Assembly (NCBI GenBank): GCA_017615325.1
Contig: JAGAAI010000052.1
Span: 1 to 48,153, forward strand
Length of the DNA stretch: 48,153 nt
DNA from: Clostridiales bacterium
Lineage (GTDB): Bacteria; Bacillota; Clostridia; Saccharofermentanales; Saccharofermentanaceae
Direction: 5' to 3'
Positions within the stretch are counted from its first letter, which is position 1. Each line of letters starts with the position of its first letter. The translations under genes and the position numbers were made by a program. Below are positions 9,701-18,144 of this stretch, one piece after another. The notes under the pieces are model-generated. The model worked only from the letters and a program-made list of their open reading frames with translations, did not search any database and was not told where the DNA came from.

Positions 9701-9805
9701 GTGCGGGATGTGAAAACGCTCGAGATTGCGCTGCACATGCTCAGCGACTTTAGAATCCAACTCAGCATGCCTGTATGAGATGAAAGCATTATAGTAATCT
9801 ATCAT
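6719..9805 (-). CDS. TIR-domain membrane protein with C-terminal beta-propeller-like region
   Basis: 1028 residues from the ATG at 9805, chosen for AAGGGGAG 5 bases upstream and because MIDYYNAFISYRH is the usual opening of this family; the longer frame adds 22 unlikely residues. TIR-like domain at 1-145: YNAFISYRH, RDKDELP, and SVWVQREMEYF, where Glu93 occupies the place of the catalytic glutamate of NADase TIRs. A short helical region (150-187) leads to one membrane segment (about 190-210). Then a family-typical linker (DRIGALFLALEALP) and about 750 residues of WD40/PQQ-like repeats (VIVWNTEDHRELFVF, CAYDVKTGEKVYEW, YLPGDSGDYIFDLADGK), probably one or two propellers. Topology would put TIR inside and propeller outside, the reverse if the N-terminus is out. 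Function is not established; signalling or anti-phage roles are possible. It has its own extended -10 promoter. Confidence 0.87.
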   Translation of the reverse strand: MIDYYNAFISYRHAELDSKVAEHVQRNLERFHIPHRIRKKTGKKKIERIFRDKDELPITSDLTDTISNALEKADYLIVICSPNTKDSVWVQREMEYFLRNHTKKEILTVLAGGEPEDVIPDILKHDIRKVTDSKGEVHEVETPVEPLSCDYRMPFARAKKEELPRLAAAVVGCSYDELVRRQRAYRMRRNMAIGGILLAAALAFGGYMFYSKQKINAAYRDSLVSRSKYLSNESEKLLDKEEDRIGALFLALEALPKEGEDYPVTTDAVHALTRATLAYKGTNGLAIHSTWNYSQSNQLRSFVLNEDGTRLAAIDSSSRVIVWNTEDHRELFVFHDPDNTVRRAFFADNGTLLLLGDSSLRALNADDGKDLWFLTEKLGIVTEDPVMTGDGSVLCAVRREPEVIRIDLKSGDIVARYDLSADPNGEKASVEDICLSPSEDKIAYSSLYNGEQSYCGVYEIKTGKVVVSGFTDNSFNSLIWADNDHLLASSNDIGSASAKMMKVSVLNPYSSVITSYNSSDMKPVWTAEQITSDLAITRGMILLGEEGLVACYAGDLCCAYDVKTGEKVYEWHTDDPIIDVSDRDGDGMPMIITRGGGIGFPQTSNANDVLRISDALTDEISKLTVNNGIYLLKSYGTDVIYYETGVHDDEWQETPDSALSSVGKYLVTDKVVAVLTTTDKGNAVMMIDPGNNTVIGTHLLIKDDVALGTVKILGSDDDNLYVIKDSKEGIYVAACPISGDAPVEHKLYDGYSDISKIGKLNDGMVCGYYGAASKSVYWLWDSVTGEIKEYEPSLPEDFRVAKAPQYYKEAGLIYLPGDSGDYIFDLADGKCISVDIPEGWDGTKKIEFDSPDSRFIISDNIKILTVNTDGTTALSLSCDSKLPLGFMVAEDPVLAKNVLYVAYSESELCRYDANTGEFISSTPVSSYQNITPEATLRFDEKKEILYIQMEELVVLVDTNDWIELAYVTDCIGYNMPYDRFYTYSPNPEGKGKVIGYFRHYDLKDLKDKAYRILEGQEMPEDMRSQFGL

Positions 9806-9836
9806 ATAAACTCCCCTTAAATCCTTTATCCAACAC

Positions 9837-9845
9837 ATTATACCA
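9837..9845 (-). promoter_or_regulatory. Extended -10 promoter of the TIR gene
   Basis: Minus strand TGGTATAAT (extended -10), 31 bases before the chosen ATG. No -35 at proper spacing is convincing; the nearest, TTTACA, is 20 bases away. Confidence 0.5.
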
Positions 9846-9866
9846 AAGAATATCTGCCAGATTGTA

Positions 9867-9896
9867 AACAAATAAAGAGCCGCCCGAAGGCGGCTC
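9867..9896 (-). terminator. Rho-independent terminator of the LRR-SLH gene
   Basis: 8-bp GC-rich stem GAGCCGCC/GGCGGCTC with a TTCG tetraloop (9877-9896), followed on the minus strand by a T-rich tract. It ends transcription from the LRR gene before the TIR promoter. Confidence 0.85.
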
Positions 9897-9919
9897 CGTT
9901 AAGCCTTGCTCTGGATAAC

Positions 9920-12661
9920 TTATCCTTTTCCGTTTATGAACTTGTCGTACTTATAGAGGAATGTTACCATCTGACGGCGTAAGCACTTGCCCTGAGGCTG
10001 GAAGGTGCCGTCCTTATATCCTGCCAGGATCTTGTTCTCGGATGCCCAAAGCGTTGCCTTGTAGAAGTAATCCTTCTTCTTTACATCCTTAAACTTGTTC
10101 TTTGTCGTCTTAGGATCAGGCTTCTCTGCCATTCTCCAGAGGAATGTAACTGTCTGGGCTCTTGTGCAGACTCCCTGAGGGTTGAACTTGGTCTTGGATA
10201 CGCCGGTCGTGATCCCTTCCTCAACAGCCCAGATTACAGGCTTGAAGAAGTAATCCGACTTCTTAACATCCTTGAACTTGCATGTAGCAGAAGTAGGCTC
10301 AGGCTCTCCCTGGAGTCTCCAGAGGAAGGTTACCATCTGTGCACGGGTACAATCGTTAGCAGGCTTGAACTTTGTCTGCTTATCGTAACCCTTAACAACA
10401 TTCTTTGCTGTCAGATAGTTGGTAGGAGCATACCAGAAGTCCTTGGTATTCGTTACATCCTTGTAGAGGACAGTAACTACGCACTTGGCAGACTTGCCGG
10501 CAACTGTTGCAGTGATCGTTGTCTGACCTGCCATCTTTGTCGTGATCTTACCTTCCTTGCTTACGGTTGCGACCTTAGTATCAGATGACTTCCAGGTGAC
10601 TTTATTAGTCGTGCCCTTTACAGTAGCCTTCAAGGTCAGCTTATCACCGCACTTGATGGATGCTGTCTTCTTATTCAGGCTGATAGATACTTCAGCAGCC
10701 TTGTCCGTAGGCTTTGCCGTAGGTGTTGCCGTGGGCTTTAGATAAACAACTTCAGCACCCTTATCCACATACAGATAATAAGTCGTAGAATCATCTTTCT
10801 TGAATTTATACCAGACAACATCCTTGCCGGACAATTTCTCTTCCTTCTTATCACCCTTGGTAAATACTGTTATAAGATTAGGGTTGGACAAGATATCGAT
10901 CTTCTTTATCGAATTTCGGGATACATCAAGGAAGATCAGATCAGGACACTTGCTGACATCAAGAGTAGTAAGCTTGTTATTCCAAACACTAGCCTTCTTC
11001 AGTTTTGTGTTATTACTCAAGTCAAGATTTGAAATAATATTGTTATTGCAATACAGATAGAGCAAATTCTTATTTTTGCTCAAATCAAGTTTTGCTATGC
11101 CATTAAGAGAACAATCCAGATCTTCTAATGCAGTGCATTTGCTTACATCAAGAGTCAGTAAATCGTTATCGCTAACATCGAGAACTTTAAGCTTTGTGTT
11201 TTTTGAAACATCAAGTTCGGATATGAAATTGCGGTTGCAATAAAGCTCTTCAAGTTCTGTGAAGAATTCGATTCCCTGAAAATCATATATTTCTTCCGTC
11301 GGCTCATCAATCACCTTAATAGTCTTGATCTCATCAGCCGTCAGGACTCCGTCTTTGTTCGGGTCGATATCATTTGAAACACAAACTCTGAATTTATAAT
11401 CCGGGAAGTTGGATTTGTTAATGATGATACCCTGAATTGCTCCATCATTGAAGGATAAGAAATAATCTTCTCCACCCACAGTTATAGAATAGTCAGTGTA
11501 TTTTCCAAATACCGAACTGTTTTGATGATTCTGATCACCGTCTGCATAAGCTTTTTTGAGGTATGGACAACCTTCGAAATCAATGGCTTTAAGAGATTTT
11601 GAAGAAACATCAAAATACTTCAAATTCGGGTGATTTCTTACATCTATTAATGAAGCACCAAGACCGTAAGCCCTTACTTCTCTCAAATCCTTGTTGTTAG
11701 ACAGATCCAGGTAATCCAAGTTATTATTGTTATAACAACTTAATTTTTTCAGCTTAGTATTCTTGCTCAGGTCCAGATCTTGAAGATCATTTCCATTAAC
11801 ATATAACTCCTCAAGTTCAGTGAACATCTCAATACCCTGAACACTTTGAAAGCTTTTATCCGAAAGATCCAACTTCTTGACAGCCTTAAGCTCCTTATCG
11901 GATAAGAACTCATCAGCATCTGTGTCAGCAATGTTCATTATTGCATCTCTGACATCAGAATGGCTTATATGCATCTTATAATATCCCAGAGGCTCTACCC
12001 AGATATTGGAAGTAATCGACACAAAACAGTTGGGATGAGTACCAATATCATGTTTAAAATCATAATAATGTCCAAAAATCGAGTCATCACCATCATTTGT
12101 CTGTCCCATTTTAATCGTTTCTTTCAAAAAGGTGCAGTTGCTGATATCGACTTTTTTCATGGTCTTATTGCAGCAATCCAAATATACTAGATCGGTATTA
12201 TTTGTAAGATCCAGATTTTCAAGCAAGGTATCATAGCATACCAGGCTAGTAAGTGCAGTGTTCTTTGACAGATCCAACTCTTTGATCTGGTTATGACAAC
12301 AATCAAGCTTACTCAGTTTTGTGTTTTTTGACAGATCCAATTTTGTAAGGTTATTAGACCAGCAGAACAGTATTTCCAGATTAGGAAAATATTCGATTCC
12401 CTTTAAATCTTGGATTCCGACATTATTGACTTTAATCTCCGTAACGGCAGCACACTCAGCATCATCCAATGCACCATCACCATCATCATCAAAATGATCA
12501 GCAATATACATTGCAAAATCCTCATCCGGGAACGCATTGCCTATAACTACATATTCTTCCGCGAAAACACTCTTACCGGGAATGAGCAATAAGCCCAATG
12601 CCATAAGAGACCCCAGGGTTGCCGTAAGAACCTTTCTACTCAAACATTTTGGTTTATTCAT
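9920..12661 (-). CDS. Secreted leucine-rich-repeat protein with EF-hand-like loops, Ig-like and SLH domains
   Basis: 913 residues. Signal peptide 1-35 (Lys/Arg, hydrophobic LGSLMALGLLLIPG, cleavage near VFAEE). Three similar modules follow, each opening with a 12-residue EF-hand/dockerin-type loop (58-69, 246-257, 433-444; Asp at 1,3,5 or D/N, Glu at 12) and continuing with 21-23-residue LRRs of the pattern LDLSKNTKLKxLxCxNN. Then a short Thr/Pro linker (643-652), a BIG2 Ig-like domain (about 655-732) and three S-layer-homology domains (about 733-790, 798-850, 857-910) that should hold the protein to secondary cell-wall polymer. The ligand is unknown. By eye the LRR part is richer in A and T than neighbouring genes. 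Ribosome site GGGGAGGT; dedicated terminator downstream. Confidence 0.92.
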   Translation of the reverse strand: MNKPKCLSRKVLTATLGSLMALGLLLIPGKSVFAEEYVVIGNAFPDEDFAMYIADHFDDDGDGALDDAECAAVTEIKVNNVGIQDLKGIEYFPNLEILFCWSNNLTKLDLSKNTKLSKLDCCHNQIKELDLSKNTALTSLVCYDTLLENLDLTNNTDLVYLDCCNKTMKKVDISNCTFLKETIKMGQTNDGDDSIFGHYYDFKHDIGTHPNCFVSITSNIWVEPLGYYKMHISHSDVRDAIMNIADTDADEFLSDKELKAVKKLDLSDKSFQSVQGIEMFTELEELYVNGNDLQDLDLSKNTKLKKLSCYNNNNLDYLDLSNNKDLREVRAYGLGASLIDVRNHPNLKYFDVSSKSLKAIDFEGCPYLKKAYADGDQNHQNSSVFGKYTDYSITVGGEDYFLSFNDGAIQGIIINKSNFPDYKFRVCVSNDIDPNKDGVLTADEIKTIKVIDEPTEEIYDFQGIEFFTELEELYCNRNFISELDVSKNTKLKVLDVSDNDLLTLDVSKCTALEDLDCSLNGIAKLDLSKNKNLLYLYCNNNIISNLDLSNNTKLKKASVWNNKLTTLDVSKCPDLIFLDVSRNSIKKIDILSNPNLITVFTKGDKKEEKLSGKDVVWYKFKKDDSTTYYLYVDKGAEVVYLKPTATPTAKPTDKAAEVSISLNKKTASIKCGDKLTLKATVKGTTNKVTWKSSDTKVATVSKEGKITTKMAGQTTITATVAGKSAKCVVTVLYKDVTNTKDFWYAPTNYLTAKNVVKGYDKQTKFKPANDCTRAQMVTFLWRLQGEPEPTSATCKFKDVKKSDYFFKPVIWAVEEGITTGVSKTKFNPQGVCTRAQTVTFLWRMAEKPDPKTTKNKFKDVKKKDYFYKATLWASENKILAGYKDGTFQPQGKCLRRQMVTFLYKYDKFINGKG

Positions 12662-12716
12662 GTATTACCTCCCCAAAACAAATCTATGTGCATCTTGCCA
12701 CACGAATACATTTTAC

Positions 12717-12731
12717 TAAAGCGTCTTTAGA
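12717..12731. repeat. Short palindrome upstream of the LRR gene
   Basis: CTAAAG-CGT-CTTTAG, a perfect 6-3-6 inverted repeat about 55 bases before the LRR start; possible operator. No clear -35/-10 pair was found for this gene. Confidence 0.3.
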
Positions 12732-12784
12732 ATTAATATCACCCATTTGTACCATTTTTAATTTCAACAACACAATCCAGGTGA

Positions 12785-12914
12785 TACCTGTAACCGACCG
12801 TTTTGGTGCCTGTACAGGAATCAAATTCGGGCATTACAGGCACTTTTGCCAATTGTTGCCTGTAAACGGCCTATTTGTTGCCTATATAGGCAACAAAATC
12901 GGTCATTACAGGCA
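12785..12914. repeat. Two tandem long palindromes (REP-like)
   Basis: Two imperfect palindromes of 58 bases each (12785-12842 and 12857-12914), separated by 14 bases. Together they are four copies, in alternating orientation, of a unit of about 29 bases that begins TGCCTGTAA and ends in GCCTATA or CCTGTA. The second one contains a perfect 24-bp palindrome centred on CCTATATAGG (12874-12897). They lie between the LRR gene and tRNA-Ala in noncoding DNA. They resemble bacterial REP/BIME elements in form; no transposase is nearby. Confidence 0.8.
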
Positions 12915-12935
12915 TCTTTGCTGAGCAAATAACAA

Positions 12936-12958
12936 AGCCCTGCTGTTTCCGCAGGACT
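12936..12958 (-). terminator. Second terminator downstream of tRNA-Ala
   Basis: Minus strand AGTCCTGC / GCAGGGCT 8-bp stem with a 7-base loop, followed by TTTGTTATTTG. It backs up the larger hairpin at 12966-13031. Confidence 0.6.
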
Positions 12959-12965
12959 CATGGAA

Positions 12966-13031
12966 CAAATCAAAAGCCTCGCATTTTCCGCACAAGCGAA
13001 GCGCGGAGGACCTTTGCGAGGCTTTGATTTG
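12966..13031 (-). terminator. Long hairpin terminator after tRNA-Ala
   Basis: A 17-bp stem (CAAATCAAA-GCCTCGCA and its complement, with one bulged A) encloses about 31 bases that contain a smaller CCGC/GCGG stem. On the minus strand the descending arm ends in GGCTTTTGATTTGTT, adequate for intrinsic termination of tRNA-Ala transcripts. It starts 8 bases beyond the tRNA 3' end. Confidence 0.6.
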
Positions 13032-13038
13032 TGTAATC

Positions 13039-13114
13039 TGGTGGAGCATACGGGGTTCGAACCCGTGACCTCTACACTGCCAGTGTAACGCGCTCCCAGC
13101 TGCGCTAATGCCCC
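13039..13114 (-). tRNA. tRNA-Ala (anticodon GGC)
   Basis: 76 nt cloverleaf on the minus strand: acceptor GGGGCAT/ATGCTCC, anticodon loop CTGGCAG giving GGC, T-arm ACGGG-TTCGAAC-CCCGT, encoded CCA. It reads GCC (and GCU by wobble) alanine codons. Confidence 0.96.
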
Positions 13115-13125
13115 AAAGCAAAGAG

Positions 13126-13155
13126 ATTATAGCATTTAGGGGCGTAATAGTTCAA
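13126..13155 (-). promoter_or_regulatory. tRNA-Ala promoter
   Basis: Minus strand TTGAAC (13150-13155), 18-base spacer, TATAAT (13126-13131) with TGC in front (extended -10), 11 bases upstream of the mature 5' end. Confidence 0.75.
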
Positions 13156-13169
13156 GAGGTCTTTAAGAT

Positions 13170-15203
13170 TTAGCCGTTTCCTTTTACTTCGTTTATCGTG
13201 TCCTTAGCGAAGGACTTGATCTTGGAATCCTTCTTATCGAAAAGGAGGCTGTACTGGATGTCGTGGTAGAAATCCAGGATCCTGTTGTCTCCCTGATCGG
13301 CAACATCGTTGATGTAAGCATATTTCTTTGCGTTCTTGGAATAGTAACCATTCGCATTGATGGAAGGCAGATCCTTCTTGATGCTGTCTATTACCTGATA
13401 GTAAGCAGGCATCTTGATGCCGGCTGCACGCATTACGTCAAGAGACAGATAGTTGAGGCTTGTAACTTCCTCTCCGGTCTCATGGCCTTCCATAAGCGAA
13501 GGATCCATGTCGTAGTTGGTCCAGATGATGTAAGGAACGATGTAGCTGGAGTTCCTTCCGGGGGCGAAGTTGTTATTGAATGCCTGCATCTTGGGCTGGT
13601 GGTCACCGAATACGAGAACTGTGTACTTCTCATCACAGCCCTTGAGATAGTCAAGAAGGAACTCCAATGCCTCGTCACTCTTGTTGATCGCAGTAAGATA
13701 TGTGTTGACCTGCGTCTTCTCTCCTGAGAATACATAGCTTACATATTCATGGAGGGGCATGTTGGGATATACTTCCGTATAACCGCCGTGGTTCTGCATC
13801 GTTACAAGGAAGTTGAAGGTCTTCTGACCTTTGGATGCTTCAAGCCTGTCGATCAGGTTTTGGTAAGCACACTTGTCGGATACATACTCACGGTAAAGGT
13901 CTGCATCAGTGTAGTTAAAGTCATCAATGAACTTATATTCCTGGAAACCTATAAGGGGATAAACCGTGGGACGGTTCCAGCCTGATGCAAGGTAAGGATG
14001 CATCGCACATGTGGAATAGCCCATGTCACGGAGAGCCCATGCAAGAGAATAAGTGTCGTTCTTGATGTAGGAAGAATACGGGATCGTACCGGTAGGCAGG
14101 AATGCCGTGGAAATACCCGTAAGGAACTCAAACTCCGAGTTAGGAGTGTTGCCGCCATATACGGAAGAGAGAGCATAACCGTGGATGGTGTTCTCTTCCA
14201 GAGAGTTCCAGTAAGGAGTCGGATCTTCGTAGCAGCCAAGCATTATAGTGTAGTCCCTTGCCTGCATGTAAGACTCGTTCATGATGACGATCACGTTGGA
14301 AGCATCGTCCGCACTTCCCTTATCCGTTAAATCGATCCCGAGGGAATCGATATTTGCATTAAGGTCATCCACTGTATATCCTTCTCTGGCTTCAGGGAAC
14401 ATCGTGAGGGCAGAAAGCGACAGGTTCAGCATGAAGCCGTTATAAGCAGAACCCTTATCTTCCCAGGCCTGAAGAGAATGAGACTTGCCAAATGTCTTAA
14501 GGTTTACGATGAAGACCGCGGTAAAGGCACAGGAAAGAGCTGCAAAGACGGCAACCCTTGCAGGGATCGGAAGGATCCTCTTGTCACCCTTGAACCTTAA
14601 CATGGCAATGCAATAAAGAGCAAACGGGATCACGACATAAAGGAGAGGCGCCTTGAAATCAAGGCGGTAGTTGCTGACAACATTCATGGCAGTACCAAAA
14701 GACTGAAGATCTGTTACAAGGAACTCGTGACCTCTCTCACAGTAGATAAAATAGTTCGCGATACCAAGGATCATGAACAATACGGGTGTTGCAACTGCAG
14801 CTGCCCTTCTTCTGAAGCATATAAACCTGAAGAAGAAATAAAGTGCAATGATGATCGTTACTTCATAGAACCATCTTGTTCGTTCCCCATGGTACATGAC
14901 CATATAGAGCGCATTGAACTGAAGGACTTTGGAGTGTCCTGCAAGATTTATCATCTGCATGAAGTAGATCGAGAAGAAAGATGCGATAACCGGCAGGATA
15001 ACGTCAAATGCGATCTGAACATATCTTGCCTTGCCCGAATCCTTGAACTCAAAGGTAAAAAGGCTTATAAGGAACAGTAAGACATACCATATTATGCAGT
15101 CCCAGAACTGGCTTGCGCCCGCCACGGCTCCTGTTACAGCCAAAGCCAAAGCTATTACTATTCTAACGATATCAAGTTTTCCAAACGAAAATTTAACGCT
15201 CAT
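13170..15203 (-). CDS. LtaS-type membrane sulfatase-superfamily enzyme
   Basis: 677 residues. About five hydrophobic segments fill residues 10-235, followed by an extracellular alkaline-phosphatase/sulfatase domain. Active-site signs: metal-binding Glu310 in IVIMNES, nucleophile Thr353 in GGNTPNSEFEFLTG, and GDHQP near the end of the domain. This is the layout of lipoteichoic acid synthases and related glycerol- or ethanolamine-phosphotransferases, which transfer phosphoglycerol from phosphatidylglycerol outside the membrane. True LTA synthase activity cannot be told from the relatives by eye. ATG at 15203 has AGGGAGAA 3-4 bases upstream. The gene lies 96 bases after atpC on the same strand; I see no strong terminator between them, so some read-through is possible, although a TATAAT lies in the gap. 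Confidence 0.9.
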   Translation of the reverse strand: MSVKFSFGKLDIVRIVIALALAVTGAVAGASQFWDCIIWYVLLFLISLFTFEFKDSGKARYVQIAFDVILPVIASFFSIYFMQMINLAGHSKVLQFNALYMVMYHGERTRWFYEVTIIIALYFFFRFICFRRRAAAVATPVLFMILGIANYFIYCERGHEFLVTDLQSFGTAMNVVSNYRLDFKAPLLYVVIPFALYCIAMLRFKGDKRILPIPARVAVFAALSCAFTAVFIVNLKTFGKSHSLQAWEDKGSAYNGFMLNLSLSALTMFPEAREGYTVDDLNANIDSLGIDLTDKGSADDASNVIVIMNESYMQARDYTIMLGCYEDPTPYWNSLEENTIHGYALSSVYGGNTPNSEFEFLTGISTAFLPTGTIPYSSYIKNDTYSLAWALRDMGYSTCAMHPYLASGWNRPTVYPLIGFQEYKFIDDFNYTDADLYREYVSDKCAYQNLIDRLEASKGQKTFNFLVTMQNHGGYTEVYPNMPLHEYVSYVFSGEKTQVNTYLTAINKSDEALEFLLDYLKGCDEKYTVLVFGDHQPKMQAFNNNFAPGRNSSYIVPYIIWTNYDMDPSLMEGHETGEEVTSLNYLSLDVMRAAGIKMPAYYQVIDSIKKDLPSINANGYYSKNAKKYAYINDVADQGDNRILDFYHDIQYSLLFDKKDSKIKSFAKDTINEVKGNG

Positions 15204-15299
15204 AATTTCTCCCTAGTTTTCCTAAAACTCAAAAATGATTTTTCTAAACCACGGGATATTATAATATATAAAACCAAAAATGATTATGAATTTTTACTG

Positions 15300-15772
15300 T
15301 CAGTTTCCACGAAGTTCGGAAAGACGCTTCTTCTTGGCGTCAGAACCGTACTTTTCGATAAGGAGCATCCTTGCGATCGCCCTCTGCTTCATGTAGTAAG
15401 CATCATTAGGGTATTTATGGGATCTGTCCTTATTCTGCTCTTCTATCGTATCGCAGGCGGTCTTGTAGGACTGGAAGATCCTTGTAACGTTGATATCTTC
15501 GGGCCATTCGGCGGAATTGCAGATTACGAGCAGGAGGTTTTGGCTGATCTCACAGTAGCCCTCGGCTACAAAGAAATGCCTTATGCCTTGATCGTCTCTT
15601 ACAGTAACGATTCCGGGCGTAATGGATACTACCTGGGGTTCGTGATCTGCCATGACGCCCATGGATCCGTCCGTCGCGGGAACGGACGCGGAATAGACAT
15701 CACCTTCGAAAAAGGTGCGGTCAGGGGTCACGACGACCAGATGGATATGGTTTTCCCTGCTCTTATCTGCCA

Positions 15773-15773
<1 letters not shown>
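15300..15773 (-). CDS. atpC: ATP synthase F1 subunit epsilon
   Basis: 157 residues: N-terminal beta-sandwich (VTPDRTFFEGDVYSASVPATDGSMGVMADHEP) and a C-terminal helical pair rich in charged residues (about 95-157). Epsilon forms the lower central stalk and can inhibit ATP hydrolysis. The C-terminal part is somewhat longer than in many species (130-140 aa). It starts in a TGATG overlap with atpD and is the last gene of the atp cluster. Confidence 0.95.
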
Positions 15774-17197
<1,424 letters not shown>

Positions 17198-18136
17198 TTA
17201 GATGTTATCAGCCTGCTGGGCACCGTTTACGATCTCGGTCAGTTCCGTAGTGATCTTGGCCTGACGGGCACGGTTGCTCATGAGCCTTAACTTTTTCATC
17301 ATCTCTTCAGCATTATCTGTAGCGTTCTGCATCGCCGTAAGTCTTGCACTCTGCTCGGATTCATAAGCTTCAACCATCGCACCGTACACGATCGCATTGA
17401 TATAAGAATCAACAAGATAATCGAATACGGCAACAGCATTAGGGTGATAGTTAATAGCCGCCCCATGGTGTAATGCAACACCGGCATCATTGACGCTTTC
17501 CGGCAGGATCTGGGATACGGCCTTCATGTCAACAGGCAGAAGTCTTATTACCTTAGGCACCATATTGATGGAAGATTCCATCTCCGTATAGATAAGATAA
17601 ACAAGATCGAACTCACGGTTCAAAAACTTTGTTCTTATGATCGTACCGACCTTGCGGGCCTGATAGAATGTGGGCTCCGTGATCGGGAATGAGAAATCGT
17701 GATTAACGTTATAACCTGCGCGGATCAGCTTATCACGTGCCAGTTTACCGAAAACATAAAGCTCGTAGTTCGTCGATATTCCCTTACGGGTATTCTCCAG
17801 GATCTTCGTTCTGACGTGTTCCTCGGCGATCTTGACCATGTTGTTGTTATAAGCACCAGCAAGACCCTGATCTCCTGACAGGACAAAACATGCGATCTTC
17901 CAGACATCGCCCGGGTCCTTCTGCTTCAAGGTGCAAAAAGGATTATCGATTCCGTCCGTGTTGTTCGTGATCTCCTGCATGGACTCGGCACAAAGGCGGA
18001 AGAAAGGATACATAGCATCGTGCAATGCCGTGGATCTGCGCATCTTGGCGGAACTGACCAGCTGCATCGCGTTGGTCATCTGGCTTATGTCGGTAACGCT
18101 CTTTATTCGCTTCTTTATGTCGTTGAAATTATCCAT
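17198..18136 (-). CDS. atpG: ATP synthase F1 subunit gamma
   Basis: 312 residues with the expected N-terminal helix (DIKKRIKSVTDISQMTNAMQLVSSAKMRR) and C-terminal helix (ARLTAMQNATDNAEEMMKKLRL..NRARQAKITTELTEIVNGA), which form the rotating coiled coil. Slightly longer than the usual 285-295 aa. Starts 8 bases after the delta-alpha fusion gene. Confidence 0.96.
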   Translation of the reverse strand: MDNFNDIKKRIKSVTDISQMTNAMQLVSSAKMRRSTALHDAMYPFFRLCAESMQEITNNTDGIDNPFCTLKQKDPGDVWKIACFVLSGDQGLAGAYNNNMVKIAEEHVRTKILENTRKGISTNYELYVFGKLARDKLIRAGYNVNHDFSFPITEPTFYQARKVGTIIRTKFLNREFDLVYLIYTEMESSINMVPKVIRLLPVDMKAVSQILPESVNDAGVALHHGAAINYHPNAVAVFDYLVDSYINAIVYGAMVEAYESEQSARLTAMQNATDNAEEMMKKLRLMSNRARQAKITTELTEIVNGAQQADNI

Positions 18137-18144
18137 AAAGAACC

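Noticed and set aside
12785..12914. CRISPR or phage attachment site at the tandem palindromes
   Set aside because: Units alternate in orientation and there are no unique spacers; no integrase is present, and the tRNA-Ala 3' end is not duplicated here.
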